DNA of 9,741 nt from JAUSIK01 sp964547875 (GTDB lineage Archaea; Nanobdellota; Nanobdellia; Pacearchaeales; GW2011-AR1). Under the pieces are notes generated by a model that was given only the letters and a program-made list of their open reading frames with translations, had not been told where the DNA came from and did not search any database. Shown here piece by piece: positions 1 to 4,974 of the stretch. Position 1 is the first letter of the stretch. Each line of letters begins with the position of its first letter. The position numbers were made by a program, and so were the translations under genes. Location: contig CAZJPE010000012.1 of the NCBI GenBank assembly GCA_964547875.1, positions 1-9,741 on the forward strand. Reading direction: 5' to 3'.

Positions 1-84
1 TTCAAAAAAAGAGTTTGGATATTGAATAAAATTCTTTCTAGGTTTAATAGAAAACTGCCCGGAGAAATTGATATTTCTAAATAA
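1..84 (+). CDS. C-terminal end of an unidentified protein (partial, 27 residues visible)
   Basis: An open frame enters from the left edge and ends at TAA 82-84, followed at once by a second in-frame TAA. The visible residues are basic and AT-encoded (begins FKKRVWILNK, ends GEIDISK), which fits the tail of an ordinary protein in an AT-rich genome. The other two forward frames are closed within the first 30 bases. Nothing in 27 residues identifies a family. It could also be chance. Confidence 0.3.
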   Translation, partial: FKKRVWILNKILSRFNRKLPGEIDISK

Positions 85-221
85 TAATCTTTATCTCGTT
101 ATTGTACAGCGTGATGTGGACTTGCTGAGTATGTGGATGGCGAGGACGGTTTGATTTGGAGTTATTTCAAAAATTAATAATGAAAAGTTTATATATTTGT
201 TATTAATATATATAATTAAAC
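85..221. other. Intergenic spacer with a GC-rich island at 101-160
   Basis: No gene is supported here. The stretch 101-160 has 29 G/C in 60 bases, while 161-220 has only 5 in 60. The forward frame through 115-177 reads CGLAEYVDGEDGLIW and then SYFKN before TAA, which looks protein-like, but it is closed upstream by TGA at 112-114 and has no start. It may be a decayed gene end or an unrecognised structured RNA; neither is proven. Confidence 0.3.
181..197 (+). promoter_or_regulatory. Archaeal BRE/TATA promoter of the HicB-like gene
   Basis: A purine-rich BRE-like TGAAAAG (181-187) runs directly into TTTATATAT (188-196). The centre of the TATA box is about 30 bases before the ATG at 222, so transcription should begin at or just before the start codon, giving a nearly leaderless mRNA. 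No Shine-Dalgarno sequence precedes the ATG, consistent with this. Confidence 0.6.
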
Positions 222-491
222 ATGAAAGAAAAAATAGAAATTGATGTTGTAATTTACCCTGAAGGAAAGGGCGTAAATAAAATATATAGCATTAGCTCTA
301 TGCAAATCCCTAATGTTGTAACACAGGGTTCTACAATAGAAGAAACTAAAAAGCGCTTAAGAGAAGCATTGGAGCTTTATTTTGAGTCTGCTCCCTGGGA
401 GCGTGAACGATTAATAAAAATGCGTGACATCAGAGGAATCTATAACGCTAGCTTTTGTAGTTCAATTTGCTCGGTTTATGTTATCGAATAA
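222..491 (+). CDS. HicB-like antitoxin family protein (orphan)
   Basis: A small protein of 89 residues. Residues 29-56 carry the HicB core: a proline-containing strand (IPNVVTQG), a turn, then the helix TIEETKKRLREALELYF. HicB proteins fold like a partial RNase H and usually neutralise HicA, an mRNA-cutting toxin. No hicA is visible: the spacer upstream (85-221) has no matching frame, and 40 bases downstream the next gene ends on the opposite strand. HicB-like proteins are often found alone in archaea, where their role is unknown. The last 20 residues are Cys-rich (SFCSSICSVYVIE) and unlike the family, so the C-terminus may have been replaced when the GC-richer DNA beyond 491 arrived. The start at 222 is chosen because of the TATA spacing. 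The family is fairly sure; antitoxin activity is not. Confidence 0.65.
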   Translation: MKEKIEIDVVIYPEGKGVNKIYSISSMQIPNVVTQGSTIEETKKRLREALELYFESAPWERERLIKMRDIRGIYNASFCSSICSVYVIE

Positions 492-530
492 CCGGACGCC
501 AGACGTATCGAGAGAGAAACACAATTATCT

Positions 531-1097
531 TCAGTAGGCCTCGAAATCGTCGAGCGAAAGAATCCTCAGGCCGACCCACTTTGACCGATCAATCACTTCC
601 TTTACATCTTCGTTTATCAAAATAAAAGAAGGATTCTCTGCGAGCCGGAACATCTTTACGCCTTCAATCTTCTTCTCATCAAGTATTAGTTTCTCGAACT
701 CGATCATAGGATATTCTGAATCTTGATCATACTCAGACTTGTTCAAATTAGCGCACTCAATCTTTCCAACGATATTGACCGCTTTGTAATCTTTCCATAC
801 TTTCTTCGTCTCTGGGGCTACAAGTATGGCTTCGTAGATGTCAATGTTATCAACACCCGCTTTGTGGAGTGCTTCCACTAGCCGATTTGAGAAAATAGGG
901 ATCTCGCCGAACAGGAAGACGTCCGGCATATCTGGACCGCTGCTTGGGTCAAGTAAACATCTGATTGGCTCATCAACTTTTCTTTTAAAATGTTTCCCGG
1001 TTAGCCAGGTAACGCCAGTATCGGGCTGCTCACTTATGATGGCCAACTTTAGTCCTTTTAGTCCTGCTTCAGCATCCCAATGAAAGCGATAGTACAT
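531..1097 (-). CDS. Imm11-family (DUF1629) immunity protein
   Basis: A protein of 188 residues matching the Imm11 family from memory of its conserved pattern: DEPIRCLLD near residue 43, then PDVFLFGEIPIFSNRLVEAL and AGVDNIDIY, then YKAVNIVG with a following KSEYD, and near the end MFRLAENPSFILINEDV. Imm11 proteins are predicted cytoplasmic immunity proteins that sit beside polymorphic toxins, often AHH nucleases, in bacteria such as myxobacteria. No toxin is visible here. The frame extends 5 codons further to a TTG at 1112, but that TTG overlaps the GGGAG (1106-1110) that would serve as ribosome site for the ATG at 1097, so I chose the ATG. The base composition is richer in GC than the flanks, and the gene lies directly behind a broken reductase gene, suggesting import from a bacterium. 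The exact toxin partner is unknown. Confidence 0.68.
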   Translation of the reverse strand: MYYRFHWDAEAGLKGLKLAIISEQPDTGVTWLTGKHFKRKVDEPIRCLLDPSSGPDMPDVFLFGEIPIFSNRLVEALHKAGVDNIDIYEAILVAPETKKVWKDYKAVNIVGKIECANLNKSEYDQDSEYPMIEFEKLILDEKKIEGVKMFRLAENPSFILINEDVKEVIDRSKWVGLRILSLDDFEAY

Positions 1098-1099
1098 GA

Positions 1100-1270
1100 T
1101 TAATTCTCCCAAGTATCTTCTTTCAGAGTTTTTGAAAAAACCACTTTGGTCATCTGATTTAATTCATTGGCTAGAATCCGGGCTTCCTTGGAAGCGCTTG
1201 GATCCGTCGCTACATGTGGCCAATAGCTTTCAAACATCTGATAGGTCACCCTGCCAAATAATTTTCTCAT
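1100..1270 (-). pseudogene. Fragment of a RibD C-terminal / DHFR-family reductase
   Basis: A 56-residue frame begins MRKL and goes straight to FGRVTYQMFESYWP, followed by a helix and MTKVVFSKTL and TWEN, then TAA. GRVTYEM..YWP and KVVFS.TL...W.N are hallmarks of the RibD C-terminal / dihydrofolate-reductase-like family, whose members are usually near 180-200 residues and often begin MRKL. The roughly 40 residues normally between MRKL and FGRVTY (including the SLDG segment that helps bind NADPH) are missing, as is the C-terminal third. It therefore looks like a remnant with an internal deletion and a truncated end; no activity is expected. It is co-directional with the Imm11 gene, with only 2 bases between its stop and that gene's ATG, so it now acts mainly as a leader. 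GC is about 47% over 1141-1260, higher than in neighbouring genes. It could also be a short peptide that is still translated. Confidence 0.7.
1106..1110 (-). promoter_or_regulatory. Shine-Dalgarno-like GGGAG of the Imm11 gene
   Basis: GGGAG lies 8 bases before the ATG at 1097 on the minus strand. It stands out because most genes here look leaderless, and it decides the start over the TTG at 1112. It lies inside the end of the upstream reductase fragment, whose TAA (1100-1102) falls between it and the ATG. Confidence 0.45.
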
Positions 1271-1303
1271 AGTTTTATCCCTTACTTAAATTAATTCTTT
1301 AAT

Positions 1304-1312
1304 ATTTATAAA
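1304..1312 (-). promoter_or_regulatory. TATA box for the leftward reductase-fragment/Imm11 unit
   Basis: On the minus strand TTTATAAAT lies about 38 bases before the ATG at 1270, predicting a start of transcription near 1281 and a leader of about 11 bases. It is the only good TATA element upstream of this pair. If used, an imported gene has come under an archaeal promoter. Confidence 0.45.
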
Positions 1313-1358
1313 TTTATCTCGAGTTTGACGTTTACTTTACAGCTCACCTCTACCCAAT

Positions 1359-1368
1359 CTTTATAAAT
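1359..1368 (+). promoter_or_regulatory. TATA box of trpS
   Basis: CTTTATAAAT is centred about 25 bases upstream of the ATG at 1388, so the mRNA is expected to be leaderless. It is divergent from the minus-strand TATA at 1304-1312; the two promoters share the 117-base spacer 1271-1387. Confidence 0.65.
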
Positions 1369-1387
1369 CTTTAAACTTTATATTGAT

Positions 1388-2446
1388 ATGGGAAACTCAC
1401 AAGAGACGGACAATGAAAAGCTCATTAGAGAATTTGGCGCAGAGCCGATAGAAAAACTTAGCCAGAGCCCTGACTTTTACAGCTTTCAGACAGGAGTTAT
1501 GGCGTCTCACAGGGATTTTGACAAGTTTTTCTCTGCTTTGAAAAAGGGCGAGAAATGCGCAATATTATCTGGATTGAATGCTTCAGGAACATTGCATCTT
1601 GGGCATAAAGCTGTTTTTGACACTAATTTATTTTTTCAGCGAAAGTATGGAATTCCTGTTTTTATCCCGATTTCAGACGATGAGAGCTATGTTACTGGAA
1701 AAGTAAAAGAGCAGAAAGAAGCTTTGGCTAATTCTCTTAAATTGGCAAAGCAGCTTTTGGCTTATGGCTTTAATCCTAAAAACACGCACTTTATCATTGA
1801 TCAGATATACACTAATATTTACAATTTGGCTATTAAATTATCCAAGAAGATTAATCTTTCTGAAATAAAGGCGACTTATGGGTATAAGAACGAGGAGAAT
1901 ATAGGGCTGCATTTTTATCCTGCTATTCAGGCAGCCCATATTTTATTTCCTCAAGAGAAATATGAAATAAAGAATGTTTTAGTTCCTATAGGGCCTGACG
2001 AGGATGCACATATTAGAATAGCTCGCGATATTGCATCAAGATTTAATTATAATAAACCCTCTATATTGCATTCGCGCTTTCTGCCTGGAATTGACGGAGA
2101 GAAAATGTCAAAATCAAAAGATAATGCTATATTCCTTTCTGATTCTGAAAATGAGATAAGGAAAAAGATAAAGAAAGCATTTTCAGGAGGGCAGAAAACT
2201 ATTGATGAACAAAGAGCAATGGGCGGAAATCCTGACATTGACGTTGCCTGCTTGTATTTGAAATATCTTTTCTTAAAGCCTTCGGAAACTGAAAAATTAT
2301 TTGACGATTATCGCAGAGGGAAAATTCTTACAAGTGAAGTAAAGGAGCTATTTACAGAGAAAGCATTAGAATTTGTCAAAGAGTTTCAGTCTAATTTAAA
2401 GAAGATTAAGGATAGCGATGTTGAGAAGGCTATTTTGAAGAATTAG
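1388..2446 (+). CDS. trpS: Tryptophanyl-tRNA synthetase (archaeal/eukaryotic type)
   Basis: This class I aminoacyl-tRNA synthetase activates tryptophan with ATP and charges tRNA-Trp in the cytoplasm. The 352-residue protein has the N-terminal extension typical of the archaeal/eukaryotic form (residues 1-55). The HIGH-type ATP motif follows as SGTLHLGH (HLGH at 70-73). FYPAIQAAHI (177-185) lies in the Rossmann fold, and VPIGPDEDAHIRIARDIA corresponds to the family's VPxGxDQDxxxRxTRD segment. The KMSKS loop is intact (GEKMSKSKDNAIFL, KMSKS at 239-243). An AFSGG segment (264-268) leads into the helical anticodon-binding part. The length is slightly below that of larger archaeal relatives, as expected for a compact genome. 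The archaeal TyrRS is related, but the KMSKS form, the N-terminal extension and the PAIQAA segment fit TrpRS better. The ATG at 1388 is supported by the TATA spacing. It stands alone as a gene and meets the amidase gene tail to tail. Confidence 0.92.
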   Translation: MGNSQETDNEKLIREFGAEPIEKLSQSPDFYSFQTGVMASHRDFDKFFSALKKGEKCAILSGLNASGTLHLGHKAVFDTNLFFQRKYGIPVFIPISDDESYVTGKVKEQKEALANSLKLAKQLLAYGFNPKNTHFIIDQIYTNIYNLAIKLSKKINLSEIKATYGYKNEENIGLHFYPAIQAAHILFPQEKYEIKNVLVPIGPDEDAHIRIARDIASRFNYNKPSILHSRFLPGIDGEKMSKSKDNAIFLSDSENEIRKKIKKAFSGGQKTIDEQRAMGGNPDIDVACLYLKYLFLKPSETEKLFDDYRRGKILTSEVKELFTEKALEFVKEFQSNLKKIKDSDVEKAILKN

Positions 2447-2471
2447 ATTTAATTATTGTTTTCTTTTTAAT
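2447..2471 (+). terminator. T-rich terminator tract of trpS
   Basis: A pyrimidine-rich run with several T clusters begins just after the trpS stop and extends into the end of the opposing amidase gene. Archaeal RNA polymerase commonly stops at such U-rich tracts without a hairpin, and none is evident here. Confidence 0.35.
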
Positions 2472-2995
2472 GCTTTTAGTATAGCTTCCATGTTTTCTTT
2501 TCCAGGATCTTTTCGTCTTGCAGGATCAAGCTCGCTATGAGCTTTAATGCAGGCATCTGTCAGCCTATAATTTGCTTCTGCTCTTTTTATTAAATAAGCA
2601 ACTGACTTTACCTGATCGTTATTAATTTTTTTATTATAATATCCTGCAATTTCTATTCCAATAGATTTTTTATTATGGCCTCTACAATGCCACGCAATAT
2701 CTTCTTCGTCAACCATTTTTACTATCTCTCCATCTTCCATAATAATATAATGGGCGCTTACTTTGCTATTTGGATTTAAAAAACTATTCTCTGCATTTTT
2801 GCCAGCACTCTCTGTTGTATGGAGAATTATTTTATCTATGCTCCTATCTCCATTATGATCTGTGTAATTAGGTGATAAGCTCGTTCTTTCTTTTGGTACA
2901 TAGTCATCTGCGTTTAAAGCATTATATCCAACTAGTGTAACTAATCCTCCCACTGCTTTGATTAAAAATTCCCTTCTTGATTGCTTGTTTGTCAT
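2453..2995 (-). CDS. Tat-exported N-acetylmuramoyl-L-alanine amidase (Amidase_2/PGRP fold)
   Basis: A zinc enzyme predicted to cut the bond between N-acetylmuramic acid and L-alanine in bacterial peptidoglycan. The 180-residue protein starts with a twin-arginine signal (SRREFLIKAVGG, R7-R8, then a hydrophobic stretch to about 29), so it should be exported folded. The Amidase_2 domain spans about 50-175: ILHTTES with zinc ligand H59, SAHYII (H82), the IAWHCRGHN loop (H103), SIGIEI with catalytic-type E115, and KAHSELDPARRKDPG giving H153, K162 and D163. These match the AmpD set of two His, one Asp, Glu and Lys, so activity is plausible. Archaea do not make murein, so the target is foreign: a bacterial neighbour, scavenged wall fragments, or a virus-linked use. 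There is no transmembrane segment beyond the signal and no separate wall-binding domain. It is transcribed alone from a promoter near 3019 and ends 6 bases from trpS. Confidence 0.88.
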   Translation of the reverse strand: MTNKQSRREFLIKAVGGLVTLVGYNALNADDYVPKERTSLSPNYTDHNGDRSIDKIILHTTESAGKNAENSFLNPNSKVSAHYIIMEDGEIVKMVDEEDIAWHCRGHNKKSIGIEIAGYYNKKINNDQVKSVAYLIKRAEANYRLTDACIKAHSELDPARRKDPGKENMEAILKALKRKQ

Positions 2996-3014
2996 TTGAC
3001 TACTGAATAAGGAC

Positions 3015-3023
3015 TATTTTTAA
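3015..3023 (-). promoter_or_regulatory. TATA box of the amidase gene
   Basis: On the minus strand TTTAAAAAT is centred about 24 bases before the ATG at 2995, the right place for a leaderless transcript. The sequence is a less canonical TATA box than those of trpS or the surface genes, so expression may be weaker. Confidence 0.45.
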
Positions 3024-3250
3024 AGCTTTCTATTAAAATGCATTATTGCATCTACGAGACCTAAACCAAGTAAAAAATTATTTCTTCTTTTTAGGTTCTT
3101 TATCCAATCTTGCAGATTTAAATTTAGGACAAATATTACATCTACATCTTTAACTTTTATTTATTTTCTGCTTAATTTATCTCTAGTATAATTATTTGTA
3201 ATTTGGAGGCCTTTATTAATTTTACTATATAGTAGTTACAATATAGAAAG

Positions 3251-3286
3251 GTTTATAAATAGTTCTTTTCCTTCATTCTATATAAG
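3251..3286 (+). promoter_or_regulatory. Two candidate TATA boxes of the repeat-protein gene
   Basis: GTTTATAAAT (3251-3260), preceded by purine-rich AGAAAG, is the stronger match, but it would leave a leader of about 35 bases. CTATATAAG (3278-3286) lies about 37 bases before the ATG at 3319 and would give a leader of roughly 10 bases. Which one is used cannot be settled from sequence. Confidence 0.45.
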
Positions 3287-3318
3287 TAAAATACTAAAGA
3301 AACATATCATTGAATAAT

Positions 3319-4155
3319 ATGAGCAAAACTCAAACACTAGATGCCCTCCTTGAAGGCCATGAAATCTCCGATTTCTCAAGAAAATGGGTAGAAAACAGCG
3401 ATACAACTGAAGAAAAGATTAGGCGTGCCTATAAAACTCTGAAGAGAATAGGATTGAAAGATGATAAGATTGCATCACGAGCTCATTTGCTAGGAAGAGA
3501 TCCAGAAACTATTGAGAGGAATTACAAGAGATTATCTGATTTAGGATTGAAAGATGATAAGATTGCATCACGAGCTCATTTGCTAGGAAGAGATCCNNNN
3601 NNNNNNNNNNNNNNNNNNNNNNNNNNNNNNNNNNNNNNNNNNNNNNNNNNNNNNNNNNNNNNNNNNNNNNNNNNNNNNNNNNNNNNNNNNNNNNNNAAGA
3701 GATTATCTGATTTAGGATTGAAAGATGATAAGATTGCATCACGAGCTCATTTGCTAGGAATGGCTCCAGAAACTATTGAGAGGAATTATCAACATCATGT
3801 TGGATTATTAAGACAGAATTATGAAGATAGAAATTCAGGCAGAGATATATTGACTTCACAAGCACAGCTTTTAGGAATTTCTCCGGAAACCATGAATGCA
3901 AATGTTCAGTATCTTCATAATTGCGGGATTGATTATAACAATGCTTTCTTACTCGGAACAACTCCGCAATTAAAGAGAAAGAAAATGGCCTGGCTACTAA
4001 GAGAAATATTTGATTATAGAGATACTCCAGAAAGCGAAAGACAAGAGGCAATACAAAAGATGTATGAGTTTGTAAGAGAAAATCCACAATATTTAGTAAA
4101 ATCAGTTTCAGCTTTAGAAAGAGCAAAGGATAAGATTAAACAAAAGATAGTTTAG
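3319..4155 (+). CDS. Tandem alpha-helical repeat protein (mTERF-like), interrupted by an assembly gap
   Basis: No family is firmly recognised. The protein is built of 31-residue units with the pattern LxxLGLKDDKIA, then SRAHLLGRDPETI, then ERNY. Unit 1 covers residues 39-69, unit 2 starts at 70 and runs into the Ns, and another full unit lies at 3697-3789. Two diverged units follow (SQAQLLGISPETM; NAFLLGTTPQ), then a charged C-terminal helix region with VRENPQYLVKSVSALERA. The leucine spacing, LGL turns and NPxxL segment resemble mTERF repeats, helical solenoids that bind nucleic acid, but this is a structural guess. There is no signal peptide or membrane helix, so it is probably cytoplasmic. 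The frame opens at a TTG at 3310, but the ATG at 3319 is the likelier start. Because of the gap, the true length and unit number are unknown, and frame continuity is assumed. It stands alone and is convergent with the surface operon. Confidence 0.7.
   Translation: MSKTQTLDALLEGHEISDFSRKWVENSDTTEEKIRRAYKTLKRIGLKDDKIASRAHLLGRDPETIERNYKRLSDLGLKDDKIASRAHLLGRDXXXXXXXXXXXXXXXXXXXXXXXXXXXXXXXXXXKRLSDLGLKDDKIASRAHLLGMAPETIERNYQHHVGLLRQNYEDRNSGRDILTSQAQLLGISPETMNANVQYLHNCGIDYNNAFLLGTTPQLKRKKMAWLLREIFDYRDTPESERQEAIQKMYEFVRENPQYLVKSVSALERAKDKIKQKIV
3433..3789 (+). repeat. 93-bp in-frame tandem repeat array
   Basis: Units begin at 3433, 3526 and 3697. Over the stretch from GGATTGAAAGATG to GAGGAATTA they are identical in DNA apart from AGAGAT versus TGGCTC near the end of the last one. 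Such near-identity at the nucleotide level points to recent expansion or homogenisation of the array. The unit before the gap breaks off after 71 of its 93 bases. Confidence 0.9.
3597..3696. other. Scaffold gap of 100 N
   Basis: Exactly 100 N is a common placeholder for a gap of unknown size. It falls inside the tandem array. For the 93-bp period to continue unbroken, the missing length must be 22 bases plus a multiple of 93; 100 fits no such value, so the N count is not the true distance. Confidence 0.95.
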
Positions 4156-4193
4156 TTGAGTGGAAAGTCCCGACAGTGCAACAAAGCCCTATT

Positions 4194-4217
4194 AAAAAAG
4201 TTAATTAGGACTTTTTT
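4194..4217. terminator. Bidirectional hairpin/T-run terminator between convergent genes
   Basis: AAAAAAGT (4194-4201) pairs with ACTTTTTT (4210-4217) around an 8-base loop, giving a T run on either strand. It sits between the repeat-protein stop (4155) and the stop of the leftward surface gene (4205-4207), so it could end both transcripts. The stem is weak, with mostly A-T pairs, and the U tracts alone may do the work. Confidence 0.5.
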
Positions 4218-4972
4218 GTGTTATTTGCATTTTCTACTTTAATTTCTGATTGAGCTGAACTTGGAGTTCTTTCTTTTCTTGCTGCATAAAGGATTAACAT
4301 TGCCGCAATTATTGCGATAATGAATGATATTACTAGAGGAATGCTGATGGGAGCGTTGCCGATGCCTATAACTGCTCCAAGCCATCTTACTAAAAAATTG
4401 CCATTTGTTTCTTCGACCTTTACTTGTGTTTCGCATGCTCTTTCTAATTCCGGCTTGATAAACTCTGTACTGCAATTATTTTTATCTGTGCAGATTCTTA
4501 CCTGTTCTCCTTCCAAGCAACCTTCCCATTCTGTACATTCCCAGTTTTCTATACAACTTGAGGATTGCTGAATAACAGGTGCTTGGACTGATGAGCTTCC
4601 GCCACCGCCTCCTCCGCCGCCACCGCCTCCGCCGTTATTATTTCCCCCACTCGTTGTTGAGGTACATTGGCTAGTGTCATAGACGCAATTTGGCTTGCAT
4701 GATAATGTGCCTATGAAATTATTGCCTAGCAACGAGGAGCAGGTTGCTCCGTTAAGATTAGAGCTGTCGCATTGCTCGCCCTTGCTTGAATCTAAAAAGC
4801 CATCTCCGCAGAAAGATTGGCCTTGCTGAGTTTCGTTCTCAATTGATATCACGCCGCCAGTATCGACATTAAAACTTGAGCGATACTCTGCGATAGGTTC
4901 TGCGGCATAAGCAGAAAAAATGCTGACAACTAATAAAATTAATACTAAACTTGCAAATAGCGACTTATTCAT
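4205..4972 (-). CDS. Small membrane-anchored surface protein with Cys-rich and TSP1-like modules (second cassette)
   Basis: Function unknown; the architecture is clear. The 255 residues comprise a Sec signal peptide (1-24, ending AYAA); a six-Cys module at 55-103 (CGDGFLDSSKGEQCD to DTSQC) of the CGDGxxDxxxGExCD type seen in many secreted proteins; a linker with twelve consecutive Gly (114-125); a thrombospondin-type-1-like module with W144, W149 and Cys 140, 146, 152, 161, 167, 180; the motif RWLGAVIG (196-203); one membrane helix (about 208-230); and a basic cytoplasmic tail starting ARKER. Most of the protein would face outside. The gene starts 2 bases after the stop of the 848-residue protein, so the two are surely cotranscribed and probably work together. 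It is a paralogue of the protein at 7604-8383 in its C-terminal half only; the N-terminal domains differ. Confidence 0.8.
   Translation of the reverse strand: MNKSLFASLVLILLVVSIFSAYAAEPIAEYRSSFNVDTGGVISIENETQQGQSFCGDGFLDSSKGEQCDSSNLNGATCSSLLGNNFIGTLSCKPNCVYDTSQCTSTTSGGNNNGGGGGGGGGGGGSSSVQAPVIQQSSSCIENWECTEWEGCLEGEQVRICTDKNNCSTEFIKPELERACETQVKVEETNGNFLVRWLGAVIGIGNAPISIPLVISFIIAIIAAMLILYAARKERTPSSAQSEIKVENANNTKKS
4603..4640 (-). repeat. Poly-glycine codon tract in the 255-residue surface protein
   Basis: A run of about a dozen GGN codons forms a GC-rich triplet tract in otherwise AT-rich DNA. It encodes a flexible linker between the two cysteine modules. Slippage here would change linker length in whole codons. 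A similar, serine-interrupted tract lies at about 7940-7990 in the paralogue. Confidence 0.75.
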
Positions 4973-4974
4973 TT

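Larger units (their letters stand above)
2996..3318. other. Intergenic region between amidase and repeat-protein genes
   Basis: These 323 AT-rich bases hold the amidase promoter at the left and the repeat-protein promoter at the right. Between them I find no gene with a start. On the minus strand one frame is open from about 3160 to a TAA at 3020-3022 (contains VKDVDVIFVLNL and ends AIMHFNRKL), but it has no ATG, GTG or TTG near its beginning. It could be the tail of a decayed gene. I see no tRNA, rRNA or CRISPR repeats. Confidence 0.4.

Noticed and set aside
110..155. GTGATGT and CTGA looked like boxes C and D' of an archaeal C/D guide RNA
   Set aside because: The spacing between them is only about 7 bases, box C has a mismatch in its last base, and no convincing C' or D box follows.
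3075..3150. Minus-strand frame with CRCNICPK and a lysine-rich end, like a tiny zinc-binding protein
   Set aside because: It is only about 23 codons, has a stop directly upstream and no start codon.
3433..3789. Possible CRISPR array because of regular repeats
   Set aside because: The repeats are contiguous 93-bp coding units without spacers, and they translate into one continuous helical repeat pattern.
3319..4155. Reading the repeat unit (KIASRAHLLGRDPETIERNY) as a helix-turn-helix regulator
   Set aside because: The motif is repeated many times at a fixed 31-residue period, which fits a solenoid better than a single DNA-reading domain.
4157..4190. GAGTGGAAAGTCCC resembles the first conserved box of RNase P RNA
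   Set aside because: Only about 40 bases separate it from the next gene, and no partner for helix P4 or other conserved RNase P elements is present, so it is probably chance.
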